In this document: positions 57,201-64,000 of the stretch, piece after piece
How the letters are laid out: the number at the start of each line of letters is the position of its first letter
How positions within the stretch are numbered: the stretch's first letter is position 1
Source of the DNA: Pseudoclavibacter triregionum
Lineage (GTDB): Bacteria > Actinomycetota > Actinomycetes > Actinomycetales > Microbacteriaceae
DNA: 64,000 nucleotides
NCBI GenBank assembly: GCA_910822395.1
Contig: OU365335.1
Coordinates: 1,240,001 to 1,304,000, forward strand
Direction: 5' to 3'
Translations under genes and position numbers: made by a program
The notes under the pieces: generated by a model
Told to the model about the DNA's origin: nothing
The model's input: only the letters and a program-made list of their open reading frames with translations
The model's database searches: none

Positions 57201-57716
57201 GACGGGCGCGTCGTGGTCGACGACACCCTGATCTCGCTCGTCACGGCAGACCCCGGCAGGCCTGACAGGCCGCGCTCCCTGCCCGACGAGGCGTTCCGCG
57301 CCGCCTACGAGGCGTGGGCGCTCGCTCAGGAGGACGCGCACGACGAGTGGATGCGCTCCACCGACCCGAATGCCCTCGCCGCCGAGATTCCGGCATCCTT
57401 CCGCGACGCGCGAGAGGTCATCCTAAACAAGGGCGGCCACCTAGGCGCGGCGCAGCTCCAGACCATCAAGCGCCTCAACACCGTCCCGACCGCCAAGGCG
57501 CGGAAGGCGATGCGAGCCGCGCTGCGCACGCCGGGCAAGCCGGAGGCCGTCGTAGCCGCGATTGTCCAGGTGCTCGACGGGTTCGGCATCCAGCCTGCCG
57601 AGAAGGTCGAACCGCTCCCACCCATCGCCCTCGACGACGTGCGCCTCATCGCCTGGATGGCGGTCGAGGGGACGAAGACGGAGCACACCCCTGTTCCGGG
57701 CGCTGTGGAGCAGTAG
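54258..57716 (+). CDS. PLD-SNF2 helicase fusion
   Basis: A 1157-aa protein. The N-terminal ~230 residues form a phospholipase D-like module with GGFLHGKAFIS (His148, Lys150) and LAGSSNLTYAGLTRNAELNV, a single HKD-type half site. An SNF2/SF2 motor follows: Walker A VADEVGLGKTFLALE (Lys282), LVIVDEAHNLRNA (Asp362-Glu-Ala-His), LLTATPVNNS, and the C-terminal lobe with IVFSTYADTIRDLHERL and VQRHGRVDRIGSQ (from Gln821). PLD-SNF2 proteins accompany N6 methylases in several defence loci; here it may translocate on or cut non-self DNA. It ends 3 nt before the OLD nuclease gene. Confidence 0.83.
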   Translation: MTEQLPVFATNRIAPPMTVREEVRRLFRVNREALAVPPSAAIATAYINPAGFLLLADELEKLPRIRILLGADPVPDPLLPVDAAATLQKRLDAALTDHVRWLKAERDALGFELRATQSAQRLVAWLRAADERGEPIVEIRRYTGGFLHGKAFISHHPTHPAYLAGSSNLTYAGLTRNAELNVGASGQHGSTPQVIDWFEECWADSEAFDLAGLYEPLWAEHTPWSVFLRMLLARYGEHLDDEQAGPTRFELTRFQADGVKRMRRLLEEIGGVLVADEVGLGKTFLALEVIAAATEQQRQRVLVAAPAALKASVWDPVLERYDISRRVSVHSYEEIRSRMDPGHPEHLGFYERAEDAALVIVDEAHNLRNAGAARSEALDRIILAGRHPKKVVLLTATPVNNSLIDLETLVKYFIRDDARFASIGIPSIRKYIRDAQALDPEALTPAHLFDLMDQVAVRRTRKFVKDNYRGETIAGPGGKKIPVEFPDADVRRVDYQLDAPGEALVDAVTYALDIPDDEAHVASFSVRRSDLGRLLLARYVPSRYLRTEDLNKTEVSNMGLLRSALLKRLESSPTALAGTLGVLIQTHEAFLSALGKGTVLVGGALRDYVNSESEDLDEIVAGLDEDDEHQATPAGLYDAELLASDVERDLVLIRQLQSLAQAAAHDGEPKVAALLAELERIAAEAEKPAVTNAPSGDRRKVIVFSTYADTIRDLHERLVAALDAVPDGSPLAAYRGRVAPAVIGEFASGKRGGIDQPTRAKAVANFAPRTAGQLRDDGTPIEADLYDILLTTDVLAEGVNLQQAAHIVNYDLPWNPMRIVQRHGRVDRIGSQHKSIELDVFFPAEHLDEFLGLEQTLIRKLRQADAAIGAGKVLPGVSHYPPQEHYDPDAIVGEIEELIEQGGGSAAGSGEEYRRRLANALDADQALRGRLEDLPYGIGSGFVNPAVAGRAFVFCMKMGDTGHIWFRNVNADDAWQPIADEDGRVVVDDTLISLVTADPGRPDRPRSLPDEAFRAAYEAWALAQEDAHDEWMRSTDPNALAAEIPASFRDAREVILNKGGHLGAAQLQTIKRLNTVPTAKARKAMRAALRTPGKPEAVVAAIVQVLDGFGIQPAEKVEPLPPIALDDVRLIAWMAVEGTKTEHTPVPGAVEQ

Positions 57717-59406
57717 CCAATGCATCTCAAGCGGATTCGGATCGAGGGGTACCGTGCGTCGGCCGCTGCGTCGATTACTTGCGAGCTGAGCGGGCGGTTC
57801 TCGCTCATCCTCGGGGCAAACGGTGCGGGGAAGACCACGATCAACGAGGGCATCGCGCTCGCGCATCCGCGCCGGTTCCCGAGCTTGCCGCCCATCGACG
57901 CAAATGCACTCGGAAACCCACCGCGATCGGTGCAGGTTGAGTACGCCTACGAGGCGGAAGAGTCCGATGAGGGTGCCTTTGGCCGGTTCAGGAAGCGGCA
58001 GGGGCTTGGTGCGCCCAAGTGGAGCAGGCCTCTCGAACGATCCCTTGGACGAGTACGGGCCGGGACTTCATTGGAGTCCGCGAGCGAGTACGAGGGCATT
58101 CGTCTGGTTCATCTCCCGGCGCTTCGCAATCCGGTCGATGACTTGTCTCGCAGGGATGCGCGAATTCTCCTGGAACTGTTGCGCGCCGATGAGCGACGCC
58201 ATCCCGAGACTGGTGGGCTGCGAGCCCTCCGCGGACAGGCTGCGGCCATGCTCAGCGCGATCACCTCACACCAGCTCGTCAAGAACGTTGAGGACCGTAT
58301 CGCGCAGAACCTTCGGACGATCAGTGGCGGCGTCCAGGCACATCATGCCTTCGTCGGGACGCAGCAGGTAGACGACGCATACTTGGCCCGAGTTTTCGAG
58401 CTGCTCTTGGCGATACTTCCAGAACGGGGTGCTGCGAAGCGGTTGGAGGCTTCAAGCCTCGGCTACGTCAATTTGCTGCACATCGCCGTCACCCTGGCGG
58501 GTATCCCGGACGCGGGCACGATACCCCTCCCAGGCAGTGAGATCGCCGGGACCGAGAGCGATCTCCCGCAAGATCCGGTTGCCGATGCACGAGAACGGCT
58601 GGCCGCAGCAGACGCGTCGGCCGACGCGGACGCCGATTCGTTCTACCCGCAGCTCTTCCACGCGACCGTGCTCATCGAGGAGCCGGAAGCGCACCTCCAT
58701 CCGCAGTTGCAGTTCGGGCTGATCCGCTACCTGCGCAAGCTCGTGCAAGAGCGCCCCGACATTCAGGTGATCGTTACCACGCACTCGCCGGAGCTTGCGG
58801 CTGCCTGCGAGCCCGAAGAACTCGTCATCGTCCGCCGCAACGCAGACGGCACAAGCGTCGCCCGACGTATGGCGGACGTTCCCTTGCCCAGCGCGCTGAA
58901 GAAGCGGCTGTTCCAGCAGACGCGGCTCCACCTCGACGCGACACGTTCATCAGCGCTGTTCGGAGACCGAGTGCTCGTGGTCGAAGGAGTCACGGAAGCA
59001 ACCTTGCTCCGCATACTCGGCCACGCATGGGCCGGAGACGACGAGCTCCGAACCGGATTTGTCGATTCGCTTGCGATCCTCCCCCTCGGCCACAAGGTCG
59101 GTGAATGGCCCATCCGGTTGCTTGCGACCCCCGGCCACGAGTTGGTAACCAGGATCGCCGCTCTCGCGGACACCGACCGCCGAGGTGATCCACTTCCCGA
59201 CCCCAGCCCGCCCGCCTGGCACGGCCAGCTCGACAGCACCTCCGCCCGGTTCTTCTGGTCAAGACCGACTCTGGAACCGTCGCTTGTAGCAGGCAACGAG
59301 GTGATCGTGGCTCAAGTGTTCGATGAAGCGGGGGCGACGAAGCCGAATCCCATCACTGCACAGACTGTCGATGCGGAAAGTGTCAAGGCGGGTGAGACAG
59401 ATTCCG

Positions 59407-60809
59407 TCAGGCGGTCTGTATGAGGGCCTCCTGTGAGTGCTGGTTGATCCAGGCGGCCTCGGGCAGCTTGGGCGCCTGGGGTCGGCGGTGGCCGAAGCGC
59501 TCGGGACGGGCGGCGTAGGCCGCGTCCAGGGTGGCCTGGCGCTGGGCGCGGACCTGCCCGGCGGTGCCGAAGTGGACGCTGGCGGGGGTGTGCAGCCCGA
59601 TCCCGCAGTGGCGGTGCTCGTGGTTGTAGTAGGCGAAGAACTGCTCGGCGAACGCGCCGGCGTCGGCCAGGGACCCGAAGCGCTCGGGGAAGACCGGGGC
59701 GTACTTCAGCGTCTTGAACGCCGCCTCGCTGTAAGGGTTGTCGTTCGACACGTGCGGGCGGGAGTGCGACCTGGCCACCCCGAGGTCGACGAGCAGCTGA
59801 GCGACCGGTTTGGAGGTCATCGAGGTCCCGCGGTCGGCGTGGATCGCCTCCGGCACGCCATGGATGCCCATGGCGTGCTCGAGCAGGTTCTTGGCGATCT
59901 CGGCGTCCTCGCGGGCCGCGATGGTCCAGCCCACGACGAACCTGGAGAAGATGTCGAGCACGACGTACAGGTCGTAGTACACGCCCCGCTCCGGCCCCTT
60001 GAGCTTTGTGATGTCCCAACTCCACACCTGCCCCGGCGCCGTCGCGACGAGCTCGGGCCGGGTCCGGGGCGGGTGGCTCGCCTGCCGGCGCCGTTCCCCG
60101 GCCATGTCGTGCTCGCGCAGGATCCGGTGCATCGTGGACATCGAGCACAGGTAGGTGCCCTCGTCCAGCAGCGTGGCCCAGACCTGGGCGACCGACTTGT
60201 CCGCGAACCGCTGGCTGGTCAACACGGCCAGCACGTGGGCCCGCTCGGCGGCGGACAGCTTGTTCGCCGGTGCCGGCCGCGGTGTCCGTGGACGTGGCGG
60301 TGGCGGGTTCTTGGCCCGGTAGTGACTGGCGCGGGAGCGACCCAGCAGCGCGCACGCAGCCGCGGTGCCGACGTGCTCGGCCAGCCCGTCGACGGCCGGG
60401 TTGATCACCGCGGCGACCGCGGCGGCTTGTCCGCGCTCTCGGAGAGCGTCTCCAAGAGCGCGTGTGCTTTTCCCATCAGGTCCAGCGCCGCCCTGGTCTT
60501 GGCCAGCTCGGCCTCGGCCTTCTCCGCCCGGGCCCGTAGCGCCTGCAGCTCCCGCTCGCGCCGGTCCCGCGGCTTGCTGCCCAGCCCGGACAGCGAGCCG
60601 GCGGCCGCGGCCTTGCGCCACTCGATGATGTGGGAGGTGTACAGGCCCTCCCGGCGCAGGATCTCCCCACGCCCAGAGCGGTCCGCGGCGTCGTACTCGG
60701 CCAGGATCGCCGCTTTGAACTCGGCGGTGAACGTCCGCCTCTTGGGCCGGTCAGCACGAGGAGCCATAGCCCCATCATCGGTGCCGACGTCAGCAACCGT
60801 CATCGTCAT
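59407..60809 (-). CDS. IS3-family transposase OrfAB (programmed -1 frameshift), copy 2
   Basis: Predicted proteins identical to copy 1, with the G-GGA-AAA slippery heptamer at 60468-60474 on the minus strand and the stop at 59407. The DDE motifs are intact, so the element looks active. Transcription runs against the interrupted OLD nuclease gene. Confidence 0.85.
60405..60809 (-). CDS. IS3-family OrfA (HTH), copy 2
   Basis: A 134-aa protein identical to OrfA of copy 1, with an N-terminal HTH and a C-terminal heptad region. Confidence 0.85.
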   Translation of the reverse strand: MTMTVADVGTDDGAMAPRADRPKRRTFTAEFKAAILAEYDAADRSGRGEILRREGLYTSHIIEWRKAAAAGSLSGLGSKPRDRRERELQALRARAEKAEAELAKTRAALDLMGKAHALLETLSESADKPPRSPR

Positions 60810-61060
60810 CTCAGTATTGGTCCGTTCTCGCCCCGTGCAGTGCGAAGGTCAGCAGTGCTGGTGTCTCACCCCATCCTGACGCACAGGGATGCCGCGTTCA
60901 GGGCACAGCCGGGAGCGAAGGGCGAATTCGCGCTCGCGCTCGCCCGAATTATGGACGCTAGCCCTGCAACCGTCGCGGTGCCCCTGCACATCGTTGAGAT
61001 GTTCGACTGGCTCTATGGGGCTCCGGCGTCCCAGAGTGACGAAGCCGCCGACCCAGACGG

Positions 61061-62599
61061 ATGGTGAGGCTTACCCCTGAGCAGGCGCTCGCAGCAGCAG
61101 CTCAGGACCGCCTAGTCAATATTGTGTCCGCGCCAGGCAGCGGGAAGACGACCGTTGCCGCCGAGCGGTTCGGCTATCAGCGGCATCTCGCGGGTGACGA
61201 ACGAGGAGTGCTCGGCCTGAGCTTCAACCGGGCGGCTGTTGCTGAGCTGCGTGCCCGGATCAGTGCGCGATGGGGCGGCGGCGCAATCTCGCCTCCCCAC
61301 AGAGTGATGACCTTCGATCACTTGCATGTCGAGCTGCTGCACCGATTGCTCGACGCTGGACTCGTCAACTGGCCGACTGGCCTGCGCGAACTCGACGTTC
61401 GAGACGACTACCGGGGCACCGCCGGGTTTCGCTTCCTCGCACCTCCCAGCAACTTCCTACGAGTCGCTGTCCTCGACGGACAGCGAAACGTAGTCTCCCG
61501 CGGTCGCCGAGTAGAGCAGCCAACGACCGGGATCGGAAATGTCGCAGCGCATGACGCGCTGCTCAGTGCCGGCATCGTCAGTCACGACGACGTGCGCAAC
61601 ATTCTGCTGTCTGCGATGCAAGTCGATGAACTGAGCGAGTTCGCGGCGACGTGGCTGGCGGAGAACTACCGCGCGCTCGTCATTGACGAGGTGTACGACG
61701 CTGCCTTCTTGGACCTCAAGGTCGCCCACCTTGCGGCTGAAGCTGGCCTGGACGTGACATTGATCGGCGACCCTTGGCAGGCGCTCTACAAGTGGCGCGG
61801 CGCAACACCGGATGAGGTGCAGCGTCTCCTAGGGGCGACGACGGAGAGGTTCGTCGAGTACCAGCAGCCGCAGTCCTTCAGATTCGTTGGCGATCAAATG
61901 CCTGAGCTGGCAAGGGCGCTCAGAAACGGCGAGCCCGTGAGTCTGCCCAGTGGGACGAGTGAGCAGGTCGACGTGGCGCTTGCGCGCACCTGGCGACCGC
62001 TGTGGTCCGCCGGAGACAACATCCTTCCCTTGTCGTTCCGCACGATCGAGAATGCGACTGATGCCGCACTCAATCTGTTGTTGGATGTCGTGACGCGTGG
62101 GCGTCTCGGAGTGTCGTCGTTCGGGCGAGAGGCAGCGATCGCCAGGCTCGGGCTTGATCGTGAGCGGTTCCTGGCCGAGCAGGATCGAGTCCTGCAACCG
62201 ATAGTCGCCGGGCTGCGCGCGGGGAGAGCACCTGCTGACGCGCTCAATGAACTCCGAAATGCGATCAGGGATCTCGGTGTCACTCGGCCGCGTCGCCTTG
62301 GTTCGGCCGCAGAGGCTGAACGGGTCGCACAAGTCGAGCGTCTCGCGGCGCGACTTGTCAAGGATTCGGTTGTTCCCGGCATGACCGTCTTCCAGGCGAA
62401 AGGACGTGAGTGGGAGCGTGTTGGCGTCATCCTCACCAGGGCGCAGCGCGCGCTCTTGTCCACCGGGCTGCACGAGCTCGAGGACGAGCACTGCGTCGTC
62501 TACGTCGCCCTTACACGAGCAAGGCGTGAATGCATTCAACTTGACGGAGACCCAGCACTGGATGAGGGCACGCTCGACATACCCGCGGACGACGATTGA
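61061..62599 (+). CDS. UvrD/Rep-family helicase (GajB-like)
   Basis: A 512-aa SF1A helicase, short for the family. It starts MVRLTPEQALAAAAQDRLVN. Walker A SAPGSGKTTVA (Lys29), motif Ib GLSFNRAAVAELRARI, Walker B LVIDEVYDA (Asp209-Glu210; the usual DExQD is altered), motif III LIGDPWQALYKWRGA, motif V TVFQAKGREWERVGVIL and motif VI CVVYVALTRARRECIQL. It overlaps the OLD nuclease gene by 7 nt; an OLD nuclease followed by a UvrD-like helicase is the class 2 OLD/Gabija arrangement. With the IS upstream, its expression may depend on a new promoter. Confidence 0.87.
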   Translation: MVRLTPEQALAAAAQDRLVNIVSAPGSGKTTVAAERFGYQRHLAGDERGVLGLSFNRAAVAELRARISARWGGGAISPPHRVMTFDHLHVELLHRLLDAGLVNWPTGLRELDVRDDYRGTAGFRFLAPPSNFLRVAVLDGQRNVVSRGRRVEQPTTGIGNVAAHDALLSAGIVSHDDVRNILLSAMQVDELSEFAATWLAENYRALVIDEVYDAAFLDLKVAHLAAEAGLDVTLIGDPWQALYKWRGATPDEVQRLLGATTERFVEYQQPQSFRFVGDQMPELARALRNGEPVSLPSGTSEQVDVALARTWRPLWSAGDNILPLSFRTIENATDAALNLLLDVVTRGRLGVSSFGREAAIARLGLDRERFLAEQDRVLQPIVAGLRAGRAPADALNELRNAIRDLGVTRPRRLGSAAEAERVAQVERLAARLVKDSVVPGMTVFQAKGREWERVGVILTRAQRALLSTGLHELEDEHCVVYVALTRARRECIQLDGDPALDEGTLDIPADDD

Positions 62600-62646
62600 C
62601 CTACAGAGCAAGCACACGTTGTACGGGCTTAGCGCTAGCATGGTTG

Positions 62647-62669
62647 GGTACGCAGGCCAATTGCGTACC
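62647..62669. promoter_or_regulatory. Inverted repeat upstream of the AbiEi remnant
   Basis: GGTACGCA and TGCGTACC, perfect 8-nt arms with a 7-nt spacer, followed by TACC...GGTA (62666-62684) and TA-rich -10-like hexamers. AbiEi antitoxins autoregulate through inverted repeats, so this is a likely operator of the following broken gene. Confidence 0.45.
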
Positions 62670-62702
62670 ACTTACAGTACGGTATTGTCGCGAGATGAAC
62701 CT

Positions 62703-62845
62703 GTGGGTTATCGCCAGGATCTGTGGGAGATTGCCGCATCCCGCAACGGTGTAGTGACCGTCGCCGAGGCGGAGGACGCGGGCGTGCCCGCCGTCGAGGT
62801 GCGAAAGCTCGCTGCTCGCGGCGCTCTCCGCGGATACGGCGAACC
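62703..62845 (+). pseudogene. AbiEi-like antitoxin, 5' fragment
   Basis: From GTG 62703 about 47 codons match the AbiEi N-terminal winged helix: GYRQDLWEIAASRNGVVTVA, EAEDAGVPAVEVRKLAARGA. The reading then runs into antisense IS21 transposase sequence near 62846. The body and any toxin partner are lost. The open frame continues to 63053 only by chance. Confidence 0.6.
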
Positions 62846-62980
62846 CCCGGGGACACGGTCACCGTTCAGGTATGAACGGATGGTCTTGCGGTCATGGCCG
62901 GTGCGACGAGCGATCTCACTGATCGTCATCCCCTGCCGTTTCAGAGCGTGGATGTCCACGCTGCTCCTCTCTGAAAGCAT
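62846..62980 (-). pseudogene. istA: IstA transposase, N-terminal fragment
   Basis: About 45 codons: MLSERSSVDIHALKRQGMTI, then SEIARRTGHDRKTIRSYLNG, DRVPG. This is the IstA helix-turn-helix. The DDE domain is absent, and the sequence past 62846 is the AbiEi-like remnant in antisense. Confidence 0.7.
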
Positions 62981-63120
62981 GAGGAACAGGGCCTCCCTCG
63001 GAAGCTGGTGTGTGGTCAGAGACCACCAGCATCGAGGGAGGCCCGCCTCATGAGACGGAGCGACCCAGGGCGGGGAATTTCAATGAGCAGAAGTGGGGAG
63101 TTTCAGTGAGCGCCGTCAGC
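62846..63120 (-). mobile_element. IS21-family remnant (left end plus istA start)
   Basis: On the minus strand, the end region carries two spaced copies of the motif TGAAA(C/T)TCCCC (63070-63106), typical of IS21 multiple end repeats in actinobacteria, followed by the beginning of istA. Everything downstream in istA, and istB, is missing; the break is near 62846. Confidence 0.65.
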
Positions 63121-63401
63121 GTCGGGGTCGGCGGATCGGATGCCCCTCACCCATCCTGCCAACTGCTACACCAGATTCATCTTGGTATGCCAGTGCCTCG
63201 ATCACGTTGGTGGGATCGGATGTGGTCCGACCGATGGCAGGCCCTCGTCTCTCAAGCGCTGCGACGAGAGCTGGTCGGAGAGCAGGACATCCATACGCGG
63301 AGGGCTTCATTCGGAAGCTGTTGACCAGCGCAAGAAGAACGTGTGACCAGGGGTGGATAAAAACCGCACACACCAGAGTGAGCTGTGCAAGGATTGTATC
63401 C
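63121..63401. other. Region without a recognised gene
   Basis: No convincing coding sequence on either strand. Short open frames exist but have no ribosome sites or familiar motifs. The last ~60 nt must hold the promoter of the AbiEi gene (a GTGTGAC...CACACA inverted pair at about 63341-63372). It may be decayed remains of the unit disrupted by IS21. Confidence 0.4.
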
Positions 63402-63992
63402 ATGAAGGAGTTGGATGACTCGCTCCCGTCGACGTTCACGACGGAGGCCGCGCGGGCGCACGGTGTGCATCCGCGAGATCTGTATGCCTGGCGAGATGGC
63501 GGGCAGATCATCGAGCTCTCGCGTGGGGTCTTCCGTCGAGCAGACGCGTCCCCGGCGTCGTACCCCGACATGATCGCGGTGGCGCACCGCGCTCCTCGCG
63601 CGATTGTGTGCTGTATCTCCGCGGCAGCGATCCACGAGCTGACGGACGAGATGCCGGCGTCGGTGCAGATCGCGGTTCCCAACCGGTCGCATACGCCGGC
63701 GATCACTTACCCGCCTGTGACGGTGTTTCGCTTCGATGAGACCACGTTCGAGCTCGGTTTGACCGCGTTCGAGGCGGGGCCGGGGGAGCCCGTGCGCATC
63801 TACGACGCGGCGAGGACTGTGGTGGATCTCATGCGGTTCCGGAGACGCCTTGGCGAACCGATCGCGCACGCCGCGCTTCACCGATACCTGGCAGTGCCGA
63901 ACTCGAAACCGGCACTGCTGCTGGACTACGCGGAGGCGCTGGGGACTTTTGGGCCGATGCGCGCTGCGCTCGATGTTGCGAGTGCCCGATGA
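63402..63992 (+). CDS. AbiEi-type antitoxin of a type IV toxin-antitoxin pair
   Basis: A 196-aa protein. N-terminal winged helix (LPSTFTTEAARAHGVHPRDL, WRDGGQIIELSRGVFRRADA), then AIVCCISAAAIHELTDEMPA, VQIAVPNRSHTPAITYPPVT and IYDAARTVVDLMRFR, all typical of actinobacterial AbiEi. It represses its own operon and neutralises the AbiEii nucleotidyltransferase toxin. Its stop overlaps a further ATG (63989), the expected AbiEii start. ATG 63402 is the conserved N-terminus. Confidence 0.82.
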   Translation: MKELDDSLPSTFTTEAARAHGVHPRDLYAWRDGGQIIELSRGVFRRADASPASYPDMIAVAHRAPRAIVCCISAAAIHELTDEMPASVQIAVPNRSHTPAITYPPVTVFRFDETTFELGLTAFEAGPGEPVRIYDAARTVVDLMRFRRRLGEPIAHAALHRYLAVPNSKPALLLDYAEALGTFGPMRAALDVASAR

Positions 63993-64000
63993 GTCGCCCC
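63989..64000 (+). CDS. Start of the next gene, probably the AbiEii toxin (partial)
   Basis: ATGAGTCGCCCC encodes MSRP and overlaps the AbiEi stop by 4 nt. AbiEii genes normally follow AbiEi in exactly this way, but only four codons are visible. Confidence 0.45.

Larger units (their letters stand above)
59374..60888 (-). mobile_element. IS3-family insertion sequence, copy 2 (1515 bp)
   Basis: Bounded by ATG target duplications (59371-59373 and 60889-60891). Same ends, length, orientation and predicted proteins as copy 1. The different duplications show two independent insertions. The 14.06-kb direct-repeat unit 46826-60888 could recombine or move as a composite. Confidence 0.93.
57720..61067 (+). 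pseudogene. OLD-family ATP-dependent nuclease (GajA-like), split by an IS copy
   Basis: Joining 57720-59373 to 60892-61067 (1830 nt) gives a continuous 609-aa protein. The N-terminal ABC ATPase has Walker A LILGANGAGKTT (Lys38), a Walker B-type VLIEEPEAHLHPQ (Glu320/321) and H-loop TTHSPEL (His355). The TOPRIM domain has VLVVEGVTEATLL (Glu422) and ALADTDRRGD (Asp484, Asp486). The IS sits in codon 552; the remaining tail reads AAFRAQPGAKGEFALALARI. In place, the ORF ends 16 codons into the IS at 59423, a 567-aa product retaining ATPase and the visible TOPRIM motifs but lacking the last ~58 residues. The 3' end overlaps the helicase gene by 7 nt. Confidence 0.85.

Noticed and set aside
46826-60888. 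A true composite transposon formed by the two IS copies
   Set aside because: The outer flanks would share a TSD if the unit had moved as one; instead each copy has its own TSD (GTC, ATG), so two single insertions are the better reading.
46806-62599. DISARM or BREX
   Set aside because: No DUF1998 (DrmB) or DrmA protein, no PglZ, BrxC or BrxL is present. Only the methylase and SNF2/PLD parts resemble DISARM components.
42151-64000. A second att site matching the tRNA-Gln 3' end
   Set aside because: I saw no repeat of GGTTCGAGTCCAGGTACC in the rest of the window; the far end of the island probably lies beyond 64000.

Overview
The window comes from a very high-GC actinobacterium, most likely a member of the Microbacteriaceae. 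The evidence is extreme use of C/G-ending codons, leaderless actinobacterial promoters (TAnnnT placed 6-7 nt before the start codon), a dispersed palindromic intergenic repeat of a type I associate with this family, and Micrococcales-like gene content (putrescine oxidase, PucR, MMPL/YhgE pairs, DUF222-HNH nuclease). Genus cannot be decided from the sequence alone.

Bases 1-42150 are chromosomal backbone. In order: a TetR/FAD-oxidase pair facing an MFS exporter whose stop codon is lost in a repeat; a DsbA-like/VKOR oxidative-folding pair; a repeat-filled spacer; a TetR-MMPL-YhgE envelope export operon; a HAD-like/sugar isomerase pair, CorA and a DUF418 protein; the branched-chain amino acid operon ilvD-ilvB-ilvN-ilvC, with leuB and ilvE about 7 kb further on; an ABC exporter with an apparent N-terminal frameshift; TatD/TcdA-like genes; a DUF222-HNH nuclease with SOS-box-like sites; a PucR regulator; a TetR-controlled putrescine locus (putrescine oxidase plus APC permease); an FAA hydrolase; a DUF559 nuclease gene bracketed by inverted copies of a 69-bp palindromic element; gltX; and a thioredoxin-reductase-like flavoprotein.

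At 42151 lies tRNA-Gln(CTG), and everything after it looks like an integrated island: codon use is less biased, and an excisionase-like HTH gene, a broken tyrosine integrase and a MobF relaxase follow directly. The island carries a tightly packed seven-gene defence-type operon (46806-62599): an excisionase-family HTH protein, an unknown 197-aa protein, a protein with a HEPN-like motif, a large N6-adenine methyltransferase, a PLD-SNF2 helicase, an OLD-family (GajA-like) nuclease and a UvrD-family (GajB-like) helicase. It mixes a methylase/helicase module with a Gabija/class 2 OLD module and is the best candidate here for an undescribed system.

Two equal-length 1515-bp IS3-family copies with identical predicted proteins have landed inside this operon, one in the HTH gene (TSD GTC) and one in the OLD nuclease gene (TSD ATG). 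Removing each copy plus one TSD restores a perfect reading frame in both genes, so the operon was intact recently. The window ends in AbiE-type toxin-antitoxin genes, one antitoxin-like gene truncated by an IS21-family remnant and one intact antitoxin whose partner begins at the window edge.
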